Notes: a model not told the origin generated them from the letters alone. A stretch of DNA of 64,000 nucleotides from Altibacter sp. HG106 (GCF_028561755.1 NZ_JAQQTD010000001.1:434001-498000); one strand, 5' to 3'; counted from the stretch's first letter, positions 26,373 through 35,989 are shown. Made by a program: numbers and translations.

Positions 26373-26750
26373 ATGGAACTTCTGATCAATCTTCTTATCG
26401 GGCTCATCGCGCTATTGCATGCGTATTTTCTTTACTTCGAAATGTTTGCCTGGGCAACCACCGGACCCAGAATTTTTAGAGGGTTTCCGAAAGACTTCTT
26501 CGCAAGCACAAGAGCTATGGCAGCCAATCAAGGACTTTATAACGGCTTTCTGGTGGCAGGGTTGCTGTGGACCTTTTTTATTGAAGATCCGCTTTGGTGG
26601 GCACGCGTAAGTATATTTTTTCTGACGTGTGTGGTCATTGCAGGAATTTTTGGAGGTCTTACGGCTTCAAAGAAAATATTTGTAGTGCAGGCGCTTCCCG
26701 CGATAACCGCCCTCGCCCTTCTCTTGATACATGTTTATATCGTATCTTAG
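26373..26750 (+). CDS. DUF1304 family membrane protein
   Basis: A 125-residue integral membrane protein with four hydrophobic helices. The N-terminal segment LLIGLIALLHAYFLYFEMFAW and the loop AANQGLYNGFLVAGLLW fit the DUF1304 family, whose role is unknown. A further protein gene begins 5 bases after its stop codon, so the two are probably cotranscribed. Confidence 0.9.
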   Translation: MELLINLLIGLIALLHAYFLYFEMFAWATTGPRIFRGFPKDFFASTRAMAANQGLYNGFLVAGLLWTFFIEDPLWWARVSIFFLTCVVIAGIFGGLTASKKIFVVQALPAITALALLLIHVYIVS

Positions 26751-26755
26751 TGCGT

Positions 26756-27283
26756 ATGAAGGGTCTCGCGTCGTACATGGTTTCAGCAATCTGCTTATGC
26801 ATTGGTCTTGTTGGGCTATTCGTGCTCACGGAAAGTTGTCGCCCGGCGAGATCTTCGCTGCCCTTTTCTGAAGTAGTCCCGGTAACGGTCGTGAATGGTG
26901 CCGACACCCTTACCTTCTACGAGTTACATTTTTATCAAGTGGCGGATGTACGCAATAGCATGAAGTTGCTCTACAACGAATTGGGGCCCTGGGATCTATC
27001 GCTGTATGGTAGGTACGAAGACCAACTCCCCCAATTGGTATGGAATGAGAAAGAATTATTTCAAGGCGGAAGCGCTTTTACCATCGCCGCCAGCGGTACT
27101 GAAACGAGTGCTGCTTATTTTGCGACACTTAGTATTGTAGACGCTGAGCAAAACGATGCGCTCGCCCCAAATCATCCCAACCGACCGCAACTGATCGCCT
27201 ATTTTAACGCAGCCATGCGAAAATTGAAACCGAATCGAGAATTTATACAAGTATTTGAGAACTATCGCAAGCGATTGGAGTAA
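26756..27283 (+). CDS. Membrane-anchored or exported protein, function unknown
   Basis: A 175-residue protein. The N-terminus MKGLASYMVSAICLCIGLVG is hydrophobic and ends in LTESC, an imperfect lipobox, so it is either a lipoprotein or a signal-anchored protein. The rest is soluble and ends in a basic helix, FIQVFENYRKRLE. I recognise no family. The ATG at 26756 lies 5 bases after the DUF1304 stop. The frame is open further upstream but that stretch overlaps DUF1304 and reads as shadow sequence. Confidence 0.75.
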   Translation: MKGLASYMVSAICLCIGLVGLFVLTESCRPARSSLPFSEVVPVTVVNGADTLTFYELHFYQVADVRNSMKLLYNELGPWDLSLYGRYEDQLPQLVWNEKELFQGGSAFTIAASGTETSAAYFATLSIVDAEQNDALAPNHPNRPQLIAYFNAAMRKLKPNREFIQVFENYRKRLE

Positions 27284-27305
27284 TGTTTCAAAACACATTG
27301 ACTTA

Positions 27306-28007
27306 TTATTCTTGCGACAAGATGGTCTTTAACTGAGTAGCGTTTGAAAGCAATTGAAAATTAGGGTGTTCCACCGGTTCCTTTACCTCTTCATGTGCCC
27401 AGGTAGTATGAAACGGAATGTGAAACGCGAAGGCGCCAATCGCCAACACCGGAAGAATATCACTCTTGACACTATTCCCCACCATCAAAAATTCTTCGGG
27501 ACGAATATCTAATTGAGTGACCAGCTTATGGTATTGAGCCTCGGTTTTATCGCTAACGATCTCAATATGATGGAAATAAGAGGCCAACCCACTTTTTTCC
27601 AGTTTTCGCTCTTGATCTAACAGATCACCTTTAGTTGCCATCACTAATTCGTAATGGGGTGCCAATGCTTTCAAGGTGGGCTCAATGCCCTCTAATACCG
27701 CAACAGGTGCTTGCAACATTTCTTTACCGATGTCCATTAATTGTTGAATAACAGATAAGGGGACGGTTCCTTCCGAAAGGGTGATCGCCGCTTCAATGAG
27801 CGACAACACAAAGGGTTTAATGCCGTAGCCATATAACGGCAAGTTCTTCATCTCTACGGCAAACAAACGTTCCTGGCAGGCTTCGGAAGGCAAATAATCC
27901 TGCATCAATTCACAAAATCGCTTTTCCGCATCGCGAAACAATGGTTCGTTTACCCAGAGGGTATCATCGGCGTCAAAGGCAATGACTTTTATGGAGTCAT
28001 ACGGCAT
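27306..28007 (-). CDS. HAD family hydrolase
   Basis: A 233-residue cytosolic hydrolase of the haloacid dehalogenase superfamily. Motif I is AFDADDTLW (nucleophile Asp11, acid Asp13). Motif II is VMATKGD, with Thr. A Lys in the SDKTEAQYHKLV region serves motif III, and motif IV is MVGNSVKSDILPV. A helical cap fills about 20-105. This points to a phosphatase acting on a small phosphorylated metabolite. Its ATG overlaps the ettA stop (TAATG at 28005-28009), so it is translationally coupled to ettA. Confidence 0.9.
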   Translation of the reverse strand: MPYDSIKVIAFDADDTLWVNEPLFRDAEKRFCELMQDYLPSEACQERLFAVEMKNLPLYGYGIKPFVLSLIEAAITLSEGTVPLSVIQQLMDIGKEMLQAPVAVLEGIEPTLKALAPHYELVMATKGDLLDQERKLEKSGLASYFHHIEIVSDKTEAQYHKLVTQLDIRPEEFLMVGNSVKSDILPVLAIGAFAFHIPFHTTWAHEEVKEPVEHPNFQLLSNATQLKTILSQE

Positions 28008-29698
28008 TACCGAATCAACTTTTTGTACTTGATGCGCTTCGGAAGCAGATCACCGCCCAAACGTTGTTTCTTATTTTCTTCGTAATCGCTAAATCCGCCT
28101 TCAAAGAAGTACACCTGACTGTTCCCTTCAAACGCTAAAATGTGCGTGCAAATTCGATCTAAGAACCAGCGGTCGTGAGAAATCACTACCGCACAGCCGG
28201 CAAAGTTTTCTAAACCTTCTTCCAGAGCGCGAAGCGTATTGACATCAAGATCATTGGTAGGCTCATCGAGTAAAAGTACATTCCCTTCTTCTTTTAGTGT
28301 CATCGCCAGATGGAGGCGGTTGCGCTCTCCTCCCGACAACATGGAGACTTTTTTGTTTTGTTCGCTTCCGCTGAAGTTAAATCTGCTCAAATACGCACGT
28401 GAATTTACTTGTCGGCCGCCCATCATAATCAACTCTTGGCCGTCGCTAAAGTTCTCCCAAATCGTTTTATTGGGTTCAATATTGCTATGCGCCTGATCCA
28501 CATACGCGATCTTGGCGGTCTCCCCTACTTCAAAGTTTCCTTTGTCGGGTTCTATTTCACCCATGATCATTTTGAAGATGGTGGTTTTTCCGGCTCCATT
28601 GGGCCCAATAATTCCCACAATCCCCGCCTGTGGCAATTTGAAATTGAGATCTTCGTATAATAACTTCTCGTCAAAAGCCTTGGAAACTCCTTGGGCATCG
28701 ATCACGTTGGTTCCTAACCGCGGACCGTTAGGAATGTAGATTTCTAGCTTGTCATCCAGTTGCTTTTGGTCTTGATTTAATAGCTTATCGTAATTGTTCA
28801 GACGCGCCTTTTGTTTTGATTGGCGTCCTTTCGGGGCCATACGCACCCATTCCAACTCCCGTTCCAAGGTTTTTTGGCGCTTGCTGGCTTGTTTCTGTTC
28901 TTGTGCCAAACGTTTGGATTTCTGATCTAACCAAGAACTGTAGTTTCCTTTCCAGGGTATCCCTTCTCCACGGTCTAATTCTAAGATCCATCCGGCCACA
29001 TTATCCAAAAAATAACGGTCGTGGGTCACGGCGATCACCGTGCCTTTGTACTGCGCCAAATGATGTTCTAACCAATGCACACTCTCGGCGTCCAAATGGT
29101 TAGTAGGTTCATCCAGCAACAATACGTCCGGTTCTTTCAGCAACAATCGGCATAAGGCCACCCTACGGCGTTCCCCACCCGACAATACCGCGATCTTCTT
29201 ATCGGCTTCTGGTGTGCGCAAGGCATCCATCGCAATTTCAAGCTTGGTATCGAGCTCCCAGGCATTGCTGGCATCAATCTGATCTTGAAGCTTCGCTTGC
29301 TTATCCATGAGCTCCTGCATCTTATCCGGATTTTCATAGACTTCCGGAAGGCCAAACATATCGTTGATCTTATTGTACTCATCCAATACGGCTACGACCT
29401 CACCAACCCCTTCTTTAACTACTTCCAGAACGGTTTTGTCTTCATCCAATTGAGGTTCTTGTTCTAAGTACCCAACCGTATACCCCGGAGCGAAAACCAC
29501 ATCGCCTTGATAGTTCTTTTCGACCCCCGCAATAATCTTGAGCAAGGTAGATTTTCCGCTACCGTTCAATCCCAGGATTCCGATCTTGGCTCCATAGAAA
29601 AAACTCAAATAAATATTCTTAAGAACCGGTGTCTGAGCGCTCGGGTACGTTTTACTGACACCCGACATGGAAAATATGACCTTCTTATCGTCTGACAT
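28007..29698 (-). CDS. ettA: Energy-dependent translational throttle protein EttA
   Basis: A 563-residue ABC-F protein with two nucleotide-binding domains and no membrane segments. EttA binds the ribosomal E site and gates the first elongation steps according to the ATP/ADP ratio. Walker A motifs are GLNGSGKST near 42 and GPNGAGKTT near 355. Signatures are LSGGERRRVAL and LSGGERNRLHL, each followed by LLLDEPTNHLD or LLLDEPTNDLD. The arm insertion in the first domain and the basic linker (KQKARLNNYDKLL) fit EttA better than other ABC-F types. It forms an operon with the HAD hydrolase. Confidence 0.95.
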   Translation of the reverse strand: MSDDKKVIFSMSGVSKTYPSAQTPVLKNIYLSFFYGAKIGILGLNGSGKSTLLKIIAGVEKNYQGDVVFAPGYTVGYLEQEPQLDEDKTVLEVVKEGVGEVVAVLDEYNKINDMFGLPEVYENPDKMQELMDKQAKLQDQIDASNAWELDTKLEIAMDALRTPEADKKIAVLSGGERRRVALCRLLLKEPDVLLLDEPTNHLDAESVHWLEHHLAQYKGTVIAVTHDRYFLDNVAGWILELDRGEGIPWKGNYSSWLDQKSKRLAQEQKQASKRQKTLERELEWVRMAPKGRQSKQKARLNNYDKLLNQDQKQLDDKLEIYIPNGPRLGTNVIDAQGVSKAFDEKLLYEDLNFKLPQAGIVGIIGPNGAGKTTIFKMIMGEIEPDKGNFEVGETAKIAYVDQAHSNIEPNKTIWENFSDGQELIMMGGRQVNSRAYLSRFNFSGSEQNKKVSMLSGGERNRLHLAMTLKEEGNVLLLDEPTNDLDVNTLRALEEGLENFAGCAVVISHDRWFLDRICTHILAFEGNSQVYFFEGGFSDYEENKKQRLGGDLLPKRIKYKKLIR

Positions 29699-29735
29699 GT
29701 GTTGAAATTATTAGGTTAGATAAAATATGGATACG

Positions 29736-29915
29736 TTACACGCGTCCTTTCAGGGCATTGAATACCCAGGCAATCGCAAAAAAGCCAAGCCCTACCGAAG
29801 CAAAGCCCCATCCGGCTACATCATCATATTTAAAGGCACCCAGCGCAATCAAACCGAGTCCCACGACAATCATTATAAAGGTGGCCCAAGCCAATACTGT
29901 ATTTTTATTCATCAT
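29736..29915 (-). CDS. CAL67264-type small membrane protein
   Basis: A 59-residue protein (58 from the second Met at 29912) with two hydrophobic helices: LAWATFIMIVVGLGLIALGA and, after the turn KYDDVAGWG, FASVGLGFFAIAWVF. It ends ALKGRV. From memory this matches a widely conserved small flavobacterial membrane protein family named after CAL67264; its role is unknown. It lies 37 bases upstream of ettA on the same strand, so cotranscription is possible. Confidence 0.85.
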   Translation of the reverse strand: MMNKNTVLAWATFIMIVVGLGLIALGAFKYDDVAGWGFASVGLGFFAIAWVFNALKGRV

Positions 29916-29929
29916 ATCTATTATTTTTT

Positions 29930-30008
29930 GGGCGTTCCCCGCCAGGGGCGGGTCCGGCTTTCAGGGCTACCGGCCAGCGGCAGGGTAGCTTCCTTCAATC
30001 CGTAACGC
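29930..30008. repeat. Structured GGGCGTT/AACGC intergenic repeat element
   Basis: The outer arms GCGTT (29932-29936) and AACGC (30004-30008) are complementary and enclose two hairpins: CCCGCC/GGCGGG (29938-29943 with 29947-29952) and GCTACC/GGTAGC (29966-29971 with 29984-29989). The fold is a closed three-way junction. The wording GGGCGTTCCC...GGCTTTC...TAACGC resembles an intergenic element I recall from many flavobacterial genomes. I found no second full copy in this window. It is GC-rich against an AT-rich intergenic background. Confidence 0.6.
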
Positions 30009-30096
30009 AAGGCACCGACAGTTTTTTAACCTTCGGCACAGCTAACAAATATCGGGAATTCTTTATAGAATTTCGACACGTATGCCCGTCATTTCG

Positions 30097-30104
30097 TATT
30101 TTTG
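30097..30104 (+). promoter_or_regulatory. Predicted -7 box for the acyl-CoA carboxylase gene
   Basis: TATTTTTG is a full match to TAnnTTTG and places the start site near 30109. This supports an ATG at 30117 or 30123 rather than the in-frame TTG at 30102, which lies inside the box. Confidence 0.5.
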
Positions 30105-30122
30105 GACAAACCGAAGATGGCA

Positions 30123-31751
30123 ATGGATTTAACCTTCAACAAAAACGAAGACCACAATAAATTATTAGTAAGCGATTTACGCAAACGTCTGGCTCAAGTG
30201 AAGTTGGGAGGCGGACAAAAACGGATTGATAAACATCATGCCAAAGGCAAGATGACCGCCCGCGAACGTATTAATTACTTATTGGATGAAGGAAAGAATG
30301 CCATCGAAATCGGGGCCTTCGCAGGTGAAGGAATGTATGAAGAGCACGGCGGATGTCCTGGCGGCGGCGTAGTGGTCAAAATCGGGTACATTCAAGGCAA
30401 GCAATGTATGGTAGTTGCCAATGATGCTACCGTGAAAGCGGGTGCCTGGTTTCCCATTACCGGCAAGAAAAATTTGCGGGCCCAAGAAATTGCTATCGAA
30501 AACAAACTACCTATCATTTACCTGGTAGACAGCGCCGGGGTGTACCTGCCCATGCAGGATGAGATCTTTCCGGATAAGGAGCACTTTGGCCGCATCTTTC
30601 GAAATAATGCGGTGATGAGCAGCATGGGAATTACTCAGATTGCTGCGGTTATGGGCAGTTGTGTGGCCGGTGGCGCCTATCTTCCCATCATGAGCGATGA
30701 AGCTTTGATTGTCAACAAAACAGGAAGTATTTTCTTGGCGGGAAGCTATTTGGTGAAAGCAGCTATTGGAGAATCCATCGATAATGAAACCCTTGGGGGA
30801 GCCACTACACACTGCGAGATCAGCGGGGTTACCGATTATAAGGCTGAAGACGATAAAGACGCGCTTGATACTATCAAGAACATTGTTTCAAAAATAGGGG
30901 CTCCGGCTTCCGCAGGATTCAACCGGGTAGCTGCTAAAAAACCCAAAGAAAAAATAGAGGATGTGTACGGTATCCTTCCCAAACTGCGTAGCGAACAATA
31001 TGACATGCGTGCCATCATTAACTGTTTGGTTGATGATTCTGAATTTGAAGAATACAAAAAAGGCTACGGCCAAACCATCCTAACCGGGTATGCGCGTATT
31101 CAAGGATGGGCTGTGGGGATTGTTGCCAATCAGCGAAAAGTGGTAAAAACTAAAAAAGGTGAGATGCAATTTGGTGGTGTGATTTATAGTGATAGCGCCG
31201 ACAAAGCCACGCGATTCATCGCAAATTGCAATCAGAAAAAAATTCCATTGGTCTTCTTACAAGACGTAACCGGCTTTATGGTAGGTAGCAAAAGTGAACA
31301 TGGCGGTATTATCAAAGACGGCGCAAAAATGGTGAATGCCGTAAGCAACAGTGTGGTCCCCAAATTCACCATCGTTATCGGGAACTCCTACGGGGCGGGC
31401 AATTATGCCATGTGTGGAAAAGCCTATGACCCCCGATTGATCGCTGCATGGCCCAGTGCCGAGTTAGCCGTGATGAGCGGAAATAGTGCTGCCAAGGTAT
31501 TGCTTCAGATTGAAACGGCTTCTTTGAAAAAGGAAGGCAAAAAACTTTCCGAAGCAGAAGAGAAAAAACTATTCGATAAGATCAAAGCGCGGTACGACGA
31601 GCAAATCTCGCCCTATTACGCCGCGGCCCGATTATGGACCGACGCAGTGATAGAACCGGCCGACACGAGAAAATGGATCGCTATGGGGATCGAAGCGGCC
31701 GATCAAGCTCCTATCGAAAGACAATTTAATATGGGGGTGTTGCAAGTGTAA
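30123..31751 (+). CDS. Acyl-CoA carboxylase beta subunit (carboxyltransferase)
   Basis: A 542-residue carboxyltransferase of the propionyl/methylcrotonyl-CoA carboxylase beta family. It transfers CO2 from a biotin carrier to an acyl-CoA in the cytosol. The crotonase-like double domain is visible: KGKMTARERINYLLD, IYLVDSAGVYLPMQ and MGSCVAGGAYLP in the N-half, and VFLQDVTGFMVG and GNSYGAGNYAMCGKAYDPRL in the C-half. The residues resemble methylcrotonyl-CoA carboxylase most, which would serve leucine breakdown, but the exact acyl-CoA cannot be fixed from sequence. The biotin-carrying alpha subunit is not in the window. An ATG at 30117 is an alternative start. Confidence 0.92.
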   Translation: MDLTFNKNEDHNKLLVSDLRKRLAQVKLGGGQKRIDKHHAKGKMTARERINYLLDEGKNAIEIGAFAGEGMYEEHGGCPGGGVVVKIGYIQGKQCMVVANDATVKAGAWFPITGKKNLRAQEIAIENKLPIIYLVDSAGVYLPMQDEIFPDKEHFGRIFRNNAVMSSMGITQIAAVMGSCVAGGAYLPIMSDEALIVNKTGSIFLAGSYLVKAAIGESIDNETLGGATTHCEISGVTDYKAEDDKDALDTIKNIVSKIGAPASAGFNRVAAKKPKEKIEDVYGILPKLRSEQYDMRAIINCLVDDSEFEEYKKGYGQTILTGYARIQGWAVGIVANQRKVVKTKKGEMQFGGVIYSDSADKATRFIANCNQKKIPLVFLQDVTGFMVGSKSEHGGIIKDGAKMVNAVSNSVVPKFTIVIGNSYGAGNYAMCGKAYDPRLIAAWPSAELAVMSGNSAAKVLLQIETASLKKEGKKLSEAEEKKLFDKIKARYDEQISPYYAAARLWTDAVIEPADTRKWIAMGIEAADQAPIERQFNMGVLQV

Positions 31752-31776
31752 CAAAGATTTGGCTACCTTGTAGCAC

Positions 31777-33057
31777 ATGCTGCAGGCGATCAAGCGAACC
31801 AAAAATCTTCATATCATTGCTCTTCTGATTCTCGCAGGAGAAGCCGTGTTTATTCTTCCCTTTGTCTTAGCACGGATATTTCGTCCTACCGTATTGGAAG
31901 TTTTTCAATTAAGCAATTGGGAATTGGGTGCCTGTTTCTCGGTATATGGAATGGTAGCCTTGTTCGCCTACATTCTAGGCGGCCCCCTGGCCGATCGATT
32001 TCCACCGAGAAAACTGATCGCTATTTCGCTATGGACCACTGCTGCCGGAGGTTGGGTATATGCACAGTTCCCTTCCTATTTCGTGCTGAAAATACTCTAC
32101 GGCTATTGGGGCTTTACTACCATTTTTCTGCTCTGGGCCGCCATGATAAAAGCCACACGGATCTGGGGAGGAAGCACCAGTCAGGGGAAAGCCTTCGGGT
32201 TTCTGGATGGAGGTCGCGGACTCGTGGGTGCCTTATTTGGTAGTCTGGGGGTGTTTATTTTCTCGCTATTCGTCATCGAATCGGTGGCAGAGAACGTAAG
32301 CTCTAATGCTTCGGAAGCCTTTCGCTGGGTCATCTGGATCTCTTCTTTGCTGGTCGGACTCATAGGCTTCCTCGTTTGGTTTTTTATGCATTCGCCTTCC
32401 GAAGAAAATGAAAAGGTGGTGATTGAAAGAATCACATGGCATCACATTGTGGCTGTCTTGCGGCTCCGTTCGGTTTGGTTGTTAATGATCATTATCCTGT
32501 GTGGGTACGTAGGGTACAAGATCACAGATGTCTTTTCGCAGTACGCCTACGAAGTGCTGTTATTTGACGGCGTTGAAAGTGCTCAGGTGGGTACCATTTT
32601 ATTGTTTACGCGTCCCGTGGTCGGAATCGCGATTGGATTTATTGCAGACTCCTCTTCTGTTACCAAATGGCTTTTTATTTGTTTTCTTTTGAGCGTGGCA
32701 GGAGCACTAGTTTTTGCCTCGGGCATCATCACGCCCACCTTTGAGTTGTTGTTTCTCCTCTCGCTAGTGATCATCGCCACCGGGATCTATGGTGTTCGCG
32801 CACTCTACTTTGCCGCCATGAGAGAAGGTCACGTTCCTGTGGTGTTAACGGGAACTGCTGTGGGAATCATATCGCTTGTTGGCTACACGCCAGACATCTT
32901 CGCCGGCCCTGCTATGGGGTATTTACTGGATGCTTCTCCGGGAATCGAAGGCCATCAACATGTCTTTATCATGTTGAGTATTTTTGCAGGCATTGGCGCC
33001 TTCGCTGCCTTTCTATTTTATCGCTACACCAGGAAGTCGGCTGAGCCAATGAGCTAA
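31777..33057 (+). CDS. Major facilitator superfamily transporter
   Basis: A 426-residue inner-membrane protein with about 12 hydrophobic helices in two halves separated by a charged loop near 205-220 (SPSEENEKVV). The motif GGPLADRFPPRKLIAIS between helices 2 and 3 fits the MFS A-motif. The substrate is unknown. It starts 25 bases after the carboxylase gene on the same strand, so it may be cotranscribed and move a related acid, but that is position-based inference. Confidence 0.9.
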   Translation: MLQAIKRTKNLHIIALLILAGEAVFILPFVLARIFRPTVLEVFQLSNWELGACFSVYGMVALFAYILGGPLADRFPPRKLIAISLWTTAAGGWVYAQFPSYFVLKILYGYWGFTTIFLLWAAMIKATRIWGGSTSQGKAFGFLDGGRGLVGALFGSLGVFIFSLFVIESVAENVSSNASEAFRWVIWISSLLVGLIGFLVWFFMHSPSEENEKVVIERITWHHIVAVLRLRSVWLLMIIILCGYVGYKITDVFSQYAYEVLLFDGVESAQVGTILLFTRPVVGIAIGFIADSSSVTKWLFICFLLSVAGALVFASGIITPTFELLFLLSLVIIATGIYGVRALYFAAMREGHVPVVLTGTAVGIISLVGYTPDIFAGPAMGYLLDASPGIEGHQHVFIMLSIFAGIGAFAAFLFYRYTRKSAEPMS

Positions 33058-33107
33058 GAGTAGAGCGCTCGTATAATTTCCTTACTTTAGTCTGATAAAA
33101 CCATCCT

Positions 33108-34667
33108 ATGAAAAAAGCTATTCTCTTCCTCTGCTTTCTCTTTTGTTGTCTCCTTTCACTCATGGCACAGCCACGACAAGAAGGACCGTTTTCTCAATTG
33201 ATCATACGTGGCGTTACGCTCATCAATGGAAATGGCGCCCCACCCATAGGTCCGGTAGACATTACCGTTGAAGAAAATCGAATCACTGATATTTCGGTAG
33301 TGGGATATCCAGGCGTTCCCATCGACAACGCAAAGCGGCCTAAATTGAAATCGGGTGGAAAAGAATTGGATGCTTCTGGCATGTACTTACTGCCCGGTTT
33401 TATAGACATGCACGGCCACATTGGTGGCGTAGCACAAGGGGCCAATTGGGATTATGTGTTCAAATTATGGATGGCACACGGCATCACTACCGTCCGTGAA
33501 CCCTCGGGAAGAGGCATCGATTGGACACTCGATCTTAAAAAGAAAAGCGCCGCTAATGAAATCATCGCGCCACGCGTACTGGCGTATACGGGATTCGGAC
33601 AAGGCAGTGACCAACCTATAAGCACCGAGGCGCAAGCCCGTGAATGGGTTCAGAAGAACGCCAAAAAAGGCGCTGACGGCATTAAATTTTTTGGAGCGGA
33701 ACCAAATATCATGACAGCCGCTTTGGATGAAAATAAAAAGTTAGGATTACGCTCGGCCATGCATCACGCCCAATTGAGCGTTGCCAAATGGAACGTATTG
33801 CATTCTGCGCGAGCAGGATTGACCTCAATGGAGCATTGGTACGGCCTCCCGGAAGCCTTATTTGATGATCGTACGGTGCAGCATTACCCCTTAAATTATA
33901 ACTACAATAACGAACAGCACCGGTTTGGGGAAGCCGGAAAACTATGGAAGCAAGCGGCTAAACCGTATTCTGAGCATTGGAATGCGGTTATGGAGGAGTT
34001 GATCGCATTAGATTTTACTATCGATCCAACCTTCAATATTTATGAGGCCAGCAGAGATTTACACCGAGCACGCCGAGCGGAATGGCACGAAGATTACACC
34101 CTGCCCTCTCTTTGGCGCTTCTATCAACCCTCAAAAATTAGCCATGGGAGTTATTGGCATTATTGGGGTACTGAAGAAGAAGTGGCATGGAAAGAAAACT
34201 ACCAATTATGGATGACGTTCGTGAATGAATACAAAAACCGTGGGGGTCGTGTAACAGCGGGATCCGATAGCGGTTTTATTTTTCAATTGTATGGTTTTGC
34301 CTACATCCGTGAATTAGAATTGCTTCGGGAGGCAGGCTTTCATCCTTTAGAAGTGATACAGTCGGCAACATTGAATGGAGCCGAAGCCCTTGGTATGGAT
34401 GCCGAAATTGGTTCGGTAGCGGTAGGAAAGCTAGCCGATTTTGTGATCGTGGAGGAAAATCCACTTCAGAATTTGAAAGTGCTCTACGGAACCGGAGCCA
34501 TCAAGCTAACCGAAGACAATGAAGTCGTACGCGTGGGTGGCGTGAAGTACACCATCAAAGACGGAATTATCTACAATGCAAAACAATTGTTGGCAGACGT
34601 CAAAAAAATGGTGAACGACGCCAAAGCGAAAGAAGGATTCGAGCTAAAACAACCCGGAGAAGAGTAG
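33108..34667 (+). CDS. Exported amidohydrolase superfamily protein
   Basis: A 519-residue metal-dependent hydrolase. The signal peptide covers about 1-21 (ending SLMAQ). Metal ligands are visible: PGFIDMHGHIGG (HxH), AMHHAQLS, MEHWYG and TAGSDSGF (Asp). The composite beta-domain flanks the barrel (LIIRGVTLINGNG at the N-side, VGKLADFVIVEENPL at the C-side), as in imidazolonepropionase- or dihydroorotase-like enzymes. It probably cleaves a cyclic amide or dipeptide in the periplasm. It ends 1 base from the convergent M24 peptidase gene. Confidence 0.92.
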   Translation: MKKAILFLCFLFCCLLSLMAQPRQEGPFSQLIIRGVTLINGNGAPPIGPVDITVEENRITDISVVGYPGVPIDNAKRPKLKSGGKELDASGMYLLPGFIDMHGHIGGVAQGANWDYVFKLWMAHGITTVREPSGRGIDWTLDLKKKSAANEIIAPRVLAYTGFGQGSDQPISTEAQAREWVQKNAKKGADGIKFFGAEPNIMTAALDENKKLGLRSAMHHAQLSVAKWNVLHSARAGLTSMEHWYGLPEALFDDRTVQHYPLNYNYNNEQHRFGEAGKLWKQAAKPYSEHWNAVMEELIALDFTIDPTFNIYEASRDLHRARRAEWHEDYTLPSLWRFYQPSKISHGSYWHYWGTEEEVAWKENYQLWMTFVNEYKNRGGRVTAGSDSGFIFQLYGFAYIRELELLREAGFHPLEVIQSATLNGAEALGMDAEIGSVAVGKLADFVIVEENPLQNLKVLYGTGAIKLTEDNEVVRVGGVKYTIKDGIIYNAKQLLADVKKMVNDAKAKEGFELKQPGEE

Positions 34668-34668
34668 C

Positions 34669-35988
34669 CTAGTAGGAAATCGGTCTAATTTTTTCTTGTC
34701 GTTTGTTCACATATCGGAAGCCGTTTTCCGTCCACAAGCCGGCTTCTTCCAACATAATGCGCACGTCTTTCTTCCATTCGGAAACAAACACCGTATTATT
34801 CAATTCGATCGCATAGGCAGTATTGGGATACAATGGATAATCACCGGTTCCGGGAACGCCTCCCTGAGAATCCCACATTCCGATGGTGGGTCCGGCGCTA
34901 TGTCCGTACAATCCCAAAGGATGCGTATAGATGGAGGGACGTAGTCCTTCCGATTTGGCTTTAGACAAGGCAGCAAGCAAGATCTGGTTTCCGCTTTTCC
35001 CGGTTTCAAACTGTGCGGTAAAGGCATCCTGAACGCGATTGCCTGTGGCAAATGCTTCGGAAAGAAATGCGGGAACTTCGGTTTCGTTTTGTCTTAACAC
35101 ATAAGCATGTTGTTGACAATCGGTATTCAAGCCAAGGTAGGTAATTCCGAAATCGCAATGCAAGAGATCCCCCGGCAAAATGACTTTCTTTTCTTTCTGT
35201 TTTGAAAAGGATTCAATATGACTTTTGAGGGCTTCATCGCTTCGTTGAATATCAATGGTAGGGTGAAACCAGGTTTCCAGCCCAAGATCGGTCACTTTCT
35301 GTCGCATCCACCAAACTACATCGTCTGTTGACGTTTTTCCGGGTGTAATTACTTCCGAAGAAAAAGCTTCCGCAATCACGTCATGGGTGAGTTGCACCAA
35401 GTCTTCCATGATCCCGATCTCCTTTTGGGTACGAGTTTCGATCCAGGCGACGGCGAGGTTTTCCGCTGAGACCAACTTATTCTCCAAATTCTCAGGCAGT
35501 GCTTCTTTCAACAATTGATGATCGGTAGCTACGAGTCCGTCTGCAATTCCGAAGTCATCTGAAATATTAATCCCAATTTTTTGAGGATTTCTTTCTGAAA
35601 TAAGCTGTACCAGACGTTTCCACTGGTCGGGTTCAGCCTCTTTATCCCAAGCCGAGCTGATGTTTTCACCTACATCATAACGTGCCACGGCTAGTTTATC
35701 GATGGTATTTTCAGCTTTATTCCGATAAAAAACTAGCATGGTTCTACGGCGGGCATTCAGCCAGGTAGCGGGTAACATGGTTTTCATCACGGGATCTTCA
35801 TTGTACTCTCGTGAAATAAGCACCCACATGTCGATCCCCGTACGATCCATCAATTGTGGAAGCAGTACATTAAACCGTTCTGCCAGAATCTCATTTTTTA
35901 GTTGCGCTCGATCGCGCTCTGGGAGGATGGATTGGGCCGAAACATTGGAAAGTAATATCAAACAAAAGAGTAGAGAGGCAATTCGCAT
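34669..35988 (-). CDS. Exported M24 family aminopeptidase P-like protein
   Basis: A 439-residue protein with a signal peptide (1-18, ending SNVSAQ), an N-terminal creatinase-like domain (RTGIDMWVLISREYNED) and a C-terminal pita-bread metallopeptidase domain. Candidate metal ligands are Asp in LHCDFGI, Asp in LNTDCQQ, His in YGHSAGP and Glu in IMLEEAG. IELNNTV supplies a further Glu. The expected reaction is release of N-terminal residues next to proline or related dipeptide hydrolysis. A 14-base palindrome sits directly before its start codon. Confidence 0.9.
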   Translation of the reverse strand: MRIASLLFCLILLSNVSAQSILPERDRAQLKNEILAERFNVLLPQLMDRTGIDMWVLISREYNEDPVMKTMLPATWLNARRRTMLVFYRNKAENTIDKLAVARYDVGENISSAWDKEAEPDQWKRLVQLISERNPQKIGINISDDFGIADGLVATDHQLLKEALPENLENKLVSAENLAVAWIETRTQKEIGIMEDLVQLTHDVIAEAFSSEVITPGKTSTDDVVWWMRQKVTDLGLETWFHPTIDIQRSDEALKSHIESFSKQKEKKVILPGDLLHCDFGITYLGLNTDCQQHAYVLRQNETEVPAFLSEAFATGNRVQDAFTAQFETGKSGNQILLAALSKAKSEGLRPSIYTHPLGLYGHSAGPTIGMWDSQGGVPGTGDYPLYPNTAYAIELNNTVFVSEWKKDVRIMLEEAGLWTENGFRYVNKRQEKIRPISY

Positions 35989-35989
35989 A

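Noticed and set aside
26594-26755. Upstream extension of the protein starting at 26756
   Set aside because: The extra 54 codons overlap DUF1304 in another frame. A start at 26756 gives a proper hydrophobic N-terminus.
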